From: an uncultured Colwellia sp.
GTDB lineage: Bacteria; Pseudomonadota; Gammaproteobacteria; Enterobacterales; Alteromonadaceae
DNA: 64,000 nt
Reading direction: 5' to 3'
Assembly: GCA_913062815.1 (NCBI GenBank)
Contig: CAJXWZ010000025.1
Span: forward strand, 1 to 64,000
The notes below the pieces were generated by a model. It was not told where the DNA came from and searched no databases. It worked only from the letters and a program-made list of their open reading frames with translations. The position numbers and the translations under genes were made by a program. This document shows positions 59,731 to 64,000 of the stretch, one piece after another; the stretch's first letter is position 1; the number at the start of each line of letters is the position of its first letter.

Positions 59731-62700
59731 ATGCGTGGATTTAAATATTTATCGATTCTAATTATATTATTCAGTAGTGCTGTTTTTGCAGTTGATACTG
59801 ATGGTGACGGCTATGATGATGCCGATGATATGTTTCCTACAGACCCGCTTGAATGGCACGATACTGATTTAGATGGAACAGGTAATAATTCTGACCTTGA
59901 TATTGATGGGGACGGGTTAAATAATACAATCGATAATAATGATGATGGTGATCTAGTTATTGATTTTCACGATCCTTTTCCCATTAATCATTTTGAGTGG
60001 TTAGATACAGACAATGACGGTCTGGGTAATAATGAAGACACGAATGATGATAATGATGCGGCTCCCGATGTAACCGATGCTTTTCCTCTTGATGCAACTG
60101 AAACTGTAGATACAGACAGCGATACCATTGGTGATAATGCCGATTCTGACGATGATAACGATGGCGTTATCGATAACTTTGATGCCTTCCCTCTAGACCC
60201 ACTAGAAACAATTGATACTGATATCGATGGTATTGGTAATAATGCTGATGATGACGATGATGGTGACGGTGTTCTCGATGGCGATGATCTATATCCACTT
60301 GATCCTACGGAATCAGGAGACAGTGATGGTGATGGTTTGGGCAATAATGCCGATGCTGATAGAGATGGTGATGGCGTTGTTAATGCAAGTGATATATTTC
60401 CTGATGATAGTAGTGAATGGTTTGATACCGATTTAGATGGTATAGGGAATAACACTGATAGTGATGATGATGGTGACGGTACTTTAGATATAAATGATGA
60501 CCTTCCGTTAGATGCAACAGAAATTACTGATACCGATAATGATGGTTTAGGTAATGTTGCTGATGATGATGATGATAATGATGGGGTACAAGATGCGTTA
60601 GACAAATGCCCCCTTGATCCTTTAGAAAGGTTAGATACGGACAATGATGGTATATGTGATGGGCCTGATACTGATGCTGATGGCGATGGCGTAGCCGACT
60701 CACTAGATGTATACCCTCTTGATAGTGATGAGCAATATGATTTTGATGGCGATGGTATCGGGGACAACGCCGATGCCGATCAAGATGGCGATGGAGTTGC
60801 AAATGCAGATGACTTTGCCCCACTCGATCCAACAGAAATTGTTGATACAGACTTAGATGGTATTGGCAATAATGCCGATACAGATGATGATGGTGACGGT
60901 GTTATTGATGTAAACGATGTCGCTCCTCTCGATGCTACAGAATTTACCGATACTGATGGCGATGGTATTGGGAATAACAGTGATCCCGATCAAGACGGTG
61001 ATGGTGTTTCAAACTTAAATGATTTTGCTCCATTAGATTCAAGTGAGTATATCGACACAGATAATGATGGTATTGGCAACAATGCTGATGTTGACGATGA
61101 TGGTGATGGTGTTTCTGATGTAAACGATATATTCCCGTTAGATAGTTTAGAAAGTGAAGATCTCGATGGCGATGGCATTGGGAATAATTCTGATCCTGAT
61201 GTGGATGGAGATGGTATCGCAAATAGTATTGATGACTTCCCATTGGATATGAATGATGCCACAGATACTGATGCTGATGGTATTGGTAATAATGTCGATA
61301 TTGATGATGATGGTGACGGAGTAAATGACTCTGTTGATCCATTCCCTCTTAACCCTAATGAAACTACAGACACTGATGGTGACGGTATTGGTAATAATAC
61401 CGATGCCGATGATGATAATGACGGCATCATAGATAGCGTAGATGACTTCCCGTTAGATCTAGCTGAGTATGTTGACACAGACAATGACGGTATAGGTGAC
61501 AATACTGATGATGACGATGATGCAGATGGCGTTCTGGATTCCGATGACCCTTTTCCGTTAAACCCAGCTGAAAGTATTGATACAGATGGTGATGGCATTG
61601 GTAATAATAGCGATGCGGATGATGATGGCGATGGTATTGTTGATAGCGTAGATGAGTATCCACTTGATCTAAATGAATATATTGACACAGATAATGATGG
61701 TTTAGGTGATAATGCCGATGACGACGATGATGCTGATGGTGTTTTAGATTCTCAAGATGCATTTCGTTTAGACCCTACAGAGCATCTCGATACAGATGGT
61801 GACGGCCTAGGCAATAATGTTGATAGTGATGATGATAATGATGCCTTTACCGATGATATGGATGCTTTTCCTTCAAATGTACTTGAATGGTTTGATACTG
61901 ACCTAGACGGCATAGGCAATAACGCTGATGATGATGATGATGGTGATGGTGTTTTGGATGCGCAAGATGCTTTCCCATTAGATATTTATGAATCTTTAGA
62001 TATTGATGGCGATGGTCTAGGTAATAACAGTGATAGCGATGATGACAACGATGGTTTTGTCGATCATCTTGATGCACTACCAAACGATCCTTTAGAGCAC
62101 GAAGATACCGATAATGATGGTATTGGCAATGTTGCCGATCAGGATGATGATGGTGATGGGGTCATTGACGCTTTAGATTTATTCCCTTTAAATGCAAATG
62201 AGTTTGAAGACAACGATAGTGATGGTTTAGGTAACAATGAAGATAGCGACGATGATAATGATGGTACACCTGATCATCTTGACGCATTTCCCCTTGATCC
62301 CTTTGAGATAAGTGATACCGACAATGATGGTATTGGGGATGTACTTGACAATGATGATGACGGTGACGGTGTCTTAGATTTTTATGATGACTTACCGCTA
62401 GATGCTAATGAGCAGGTTGATACGGATGGCGATCTTATTGGCGATAATGCCGATTTAGATGACGATGGCGACGGTATGAGTGATGCTTTTGAGTTACTGT
62501 ATAACTTTGATCCCCTTGAAGAAGCGGATGGTACTTACGATACCGATCAAGATGGCATTACTAATGCTGAAGAAGCGCAAGCCAACTCAAATCCATTACT
62601 CGATGATTATGCTCCGATAATTGCACCACCCCAGGCGGTTCACATTAATGCAGCACATACTTATACAATGTTAGAATTAGCTGATCTTATTTCACTCACT

Positions 62701-64000
62701 CAGGTGAGTGTCTCAGATGGTAAAGATGGGGCTAATTGTTGTAATTTAACTGCGCTTGGTTTTGAAACGGGCGCTAAAAATATTAGTTCGGGCTTATTTC
62801 CAATTACATGGCGTGCAGTTGATAATGCTGGAAATATTGCCACAACTGAACAAACACTTAACGTACATCCATTGGTAAATTTTGCCAAAGAACAAACAGT
62901 TGCAGAGGGAGGCACTGCAAGAGTTAAGGTTGTTCTATCTGGTATCGCTCCTAGTTATCCGCTTGAAATACCGTTCAATATTTCTGGAACGGTTGATGAT
63001 GCGGATTATCAATTAAACAGTAATAAAATCGTTATAACAGAAGGGAGTCAAGGCTTTATCGATATTCCATTTAATATTGATTTTGAAATAGAAGGGCAAG
63101 AACAGTTTGTTATAAGTTTTGAACAAGGTGTTAATGGTGGAATCAATAATAAACATACGATTCATGTTGTAGAGACTAATGTAGCGCCAGAAACTTCTAT
63201 AGTTTTGCAGCAAAATAATATTATAACAAACCAAATAGCTATAGATGCAGGTGAAGCCAATATAACACTAACAATAAGTGATTCAAATGTAGATGATACC
63301 CACATTATAGCGTGGCAACTTCCGGAATACTTAGGGGCACAAATTAGTGCTAATAAATTGCAAGTATTTATTGACCCTCTTGCGGTTGCTTTGCCTGATG
63401 AAAATAAAGGTTTAATAGAGTTATCAGTTACTGTAACCGATAGTGGCAATACCACGAATAATGGTAGTGAGCCATTGTCACAGACGAAGTACTTTGCGGT
63501 ACCTCTGGTAAATAGTTTAGCTAGGTTGAGTACTACCGATACTGATAGAGATGGTATATCCGATCTGACAGAAGGATATGAAGACAATGATAATGATGGC
63601 TTACCTGCCTTTTTAGATATATCAGCGATTCCTTATTTACAACCTCTGCACGTTAATTCATCCGTGGTTAAATTAGCTGAAACAGAGCCTGGTTTACATC
63701 TACAGTTAGGTAAGTTTGCTAAATTACAATTCTCTGATGGTATGCAACTATCACAGCAAGAAATTGATGCTACAGGTCTAATTGAACCGGACAATTTAGT
63801 AAATCAAGGCGGTTATTTTGATTTCGAAATTCATCAGATAACACCTTTTGGAAACTCTGCTTTTATTGTATTGCCATTGTCACAACCCATTGCAGAATAT
63901 GCGGTATATCGTAAATATACCGTAGAAAACCAATGGCAAGACTTTGTGACAAATAGTAATAATGGCTTGGCGTCAAGTATTGCCGTTAATGGTGTTTGCC
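59731..64000 (+). CDS. Giant secreted protein with thrombospondin type 3 repeats (3' end outside window)
   Basis: At least 1423 residues; the frame is open to the window edge. GGAGAAG precedes the ATG and a signal peptide covers about 1-20 (…SSAVFA). Residues about 21-945 hold 25 units of about 36 residues of the kind DTDGDGIGNN-D-DDDGDGV-D--D-FPLDP-E, calcium-binding TSP3 repeats that make the region extremely acidic. Then follow an HYR-like segment (about 965-1045), a Calx-beta-like domain (about 1048-1135), a cadherin-like segment, one more DTDRDGIS stretch, and at about 1310-1423 a region like the choice-of-anchor U domain (VYRKYTVENQWQDFV). Proteins of this kind often end in a GlyGly-CTERM signal, so the nearby rhombosortase may process it. 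Confidence 0.88.
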   Translation, partial: MRGFKYLSILIILFSSAVFAVDTDGDGYDDADDMFPTDPLEWHDTDLDGTGNNSDLDIDGDGLNNTIDNNDDGDLVIDFHDPFPINHFEWLDTDNDGLGNNEDTNDDNDAAPDVTDAFPLDATETVDTDSDTIGDNADSDDDNDGVIDNFDAFPLDPLETIDTDIDGIGNNADDDDDGDGVLDGDDLYPLDPTESGDSDGDGLGNNADADRDGDGVVNASDIFPDDSSEWFDTDLDGIGNNTDSDDDGDGTLDINDDLPLDATEITDTDNDGLGNVADDDDDNDGVQDALDKCPLDPLERLDTDNDGICDGPDTDADGDGVADSLDVYPLDSDEQYDFDGDGIGDNADADQDGDGVANADDFAPLDPTEIVDTDLDGIGNNADTDDDGDGVIDVNDVAPLDATEFTDTDGDGIGNNSDPDQDGDGVSNLNDFAPLDSSEYIDTDNDGIGNNADVDDDGDGVSDVNDIFPLDSLESEDLDGDGIGNNSDPDVDGDGIANSIDDFPLDMNDATDTDADGIGNNVDIDDDGDGVNDSVDPFPLNPNETTDTDGDGIGNNTDADDDNDGIIDSVDDFPLDLAEYVDTDNDGIGDNTDDDDDADGVLDSDDPFPLNPAESIDTDGDGIGNNSDADDDGDGIVDSVDEYPLDLNEYIDTDNDGLGDNADDDDDADGVLDSQDAFRLDPTEHLDTDGDGLGNNVDSDDDNDAFTDDMDAFPSNVLEWFDTDLDGIGNNADDDDDGDGVLDAQDAFPLDIYESLDIDGDGLGNNSDSDDDNDGFVDHLDALPNDPLEHEDTDNDGIGNVADQDDDGDGVIDALDLFPLNANEFEDNDSDGLGNNEDSDDDNDGTPDHLDAFPLDPFEISDTDNDGIGDVLDNDDDGDGVLDFYDDLPLDANEQVDTDGDLIGDNADLDDDGDGMSDAFELLYNFDPLEEADGTYDTDQDGITNAEEAQANSNPLLDDYAPIIAPPQAVHINAAHTYTMLELADLISLTQVSVSDGKDGANCCNLTALGFETGAKNISSGLFPITWRAVDNAGNIATTEQTLNVHPLVNFAKEQTVAEGGTARVKVVLSGIAPSYPLEIPFNISGTVDDADYQLNSNKIVITEGSQGFIDIPFNIDFEIEGQEQFVISFEQGVNGGINNKHTIHVVETNVAPETSIVLQQNNIITNQIAIDAGEANITLTISDSNVDDTHIIAWQLPEYLGAQISANKLQVFIDPLAVALPDENKGLIELSVTVTDSGNTTNNGSEPLSQTKYFAVPLVNSLARLSTTDTDRDGISDLTEGYEDNDNDGLPAFLDISAIPYLQPLHVNSSVVKLAETEPGLHLQLGKFAKLQFSDGMQLSQQEIDATGLIEPDNLVNQGGYFDFEIHQITPFGNSAFIVLPLSQPIAEYAVYRKYTVENQWQDFVTNSNNGLASSIAVNGVC
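59787..62560 (+). repeat. Tandem ~108-bp coding repeats (TSP3 array)
   Basis: 25 imperfect tandem units rich in GAT/GAC codons. They vary in length by a few codons and in sequence, so they are old rather than freshly copied. The units at about 61400-61560 and 61620-61760 are the most alike pair (both contain DADGVLDS), suggesting a more recent two-unit duplication. The reverse strand reads as long Ser/Pro-rich frames that are artefacts. Confidence 0.85.

Noticed and set aside
59988-62083. Long minus-strand open frames rich in Ser/Pro or His opposite the TSP3 repeats
   Set aside because: They are the mirror of GAT/GAC-rich repeats; they lack ribosome binding sites and natural composition, and the plus strand is a clear gene with a signal peptide.
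1-64000. CRISPR array, rRNA or tRNA genes
   Set aside because: No regularly spaced identical repeats outside the coding TSP3 array and no cloverleaf or rRNA-like sequence was noticed in the gaps; a covariance-model scan was not possible.

Overview
The window looks like chromosome of a marine gammaproteobacterium of the order Alteromonadales, most probably Colwelliaceae (Colwellia/Thalassotalea type). This rests on AT-rich DNA and on housekeeping genes typical of that group: gcvR-bcp, bamC, a DUF2897 protein, an M15 peptidase and dapE together, a VC2046/SO_2500-family protein, a rhombosortase and a DTW-domain protein. The genus is an inference from protein character, not from a database match.

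Layout. 1-770: almost empty, with the decayed C-terminus of an IS3-type transposase. 770-8240: a compact integrative element. Four minus-strand genes (three large tyrosine-recombinase-like proteins and one small coiled-coil protein, resembling a gamma-mobile-trio or Tn554-like module) sit inside a peroxiredoxin gene, bcp. The host 5' part of bcp is cut at 7892-8239, and a full-length, probably hybrid, bcp lies at the far end (774-1241). 8260-19470: ordinary chromosome (gcvR, bamC, DUF2897, M15 peptidase, dapE, an ArsC-like protein, an ACT-domain protein, yfbV, rlmA, xthA, an RstAB-like two-component system, ychJ-like). 19750-22800: a periplasmic binding protein with a membrane histidine kinase. 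23000-26130: a small unknown protein, a secreted LruC/GEVED protein and a lipoprotein.

26380-52850 is the most interesting part: a complete exopolysaccharide/biofilm locus with the gene content of the Vibrio fischeri syp (symbiosis polysaccharide) locus, in permuted order. It has Wzz-GT-GT-sugar transferase (sypO-P-Q-R type) plus a YvcK-like gene; then STAS-OmpA-SLBB exporter-ATPase (sypA-B-C-D), a soluble hybrid kinase (sypF), a RsbW-REC-PP2C protein (sypE) and a sigma-54 activator (sypG); then glycosyltransferases, flippase, ligase, acyltransferase and a receiver/HD-GYP-like protein. Reading the intergenic regions by eye gives seven candidate -24/-12 (sigma-54) promoters, six with an exact GG-N10-GC, in front of the transcription units of this locus and of the neighbouring LruC and small-protein genes. 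Four of them have a GCA-N3-TGC motif 50-90 bases upstream that could be the activator's enhancer. I read this as one regulon: the kinase(s) feed SypG, SypE/SypA form a partner switch, and SypG with sigma-54 switches on polysaccharide synthesis, export and probably secreted matrix proteins.

53090-64000: an S9 peptidase lipoprotein, rhombosortase, a DTW-domain enzyme, gamma-glutamyltransferase, a small beta-barrel-like protein, and a very large acidic secreted protein with 25 thrombospondin type 3 repeats that runs off the right edge. No rRNA, tRNA or CRISPR array was seen.
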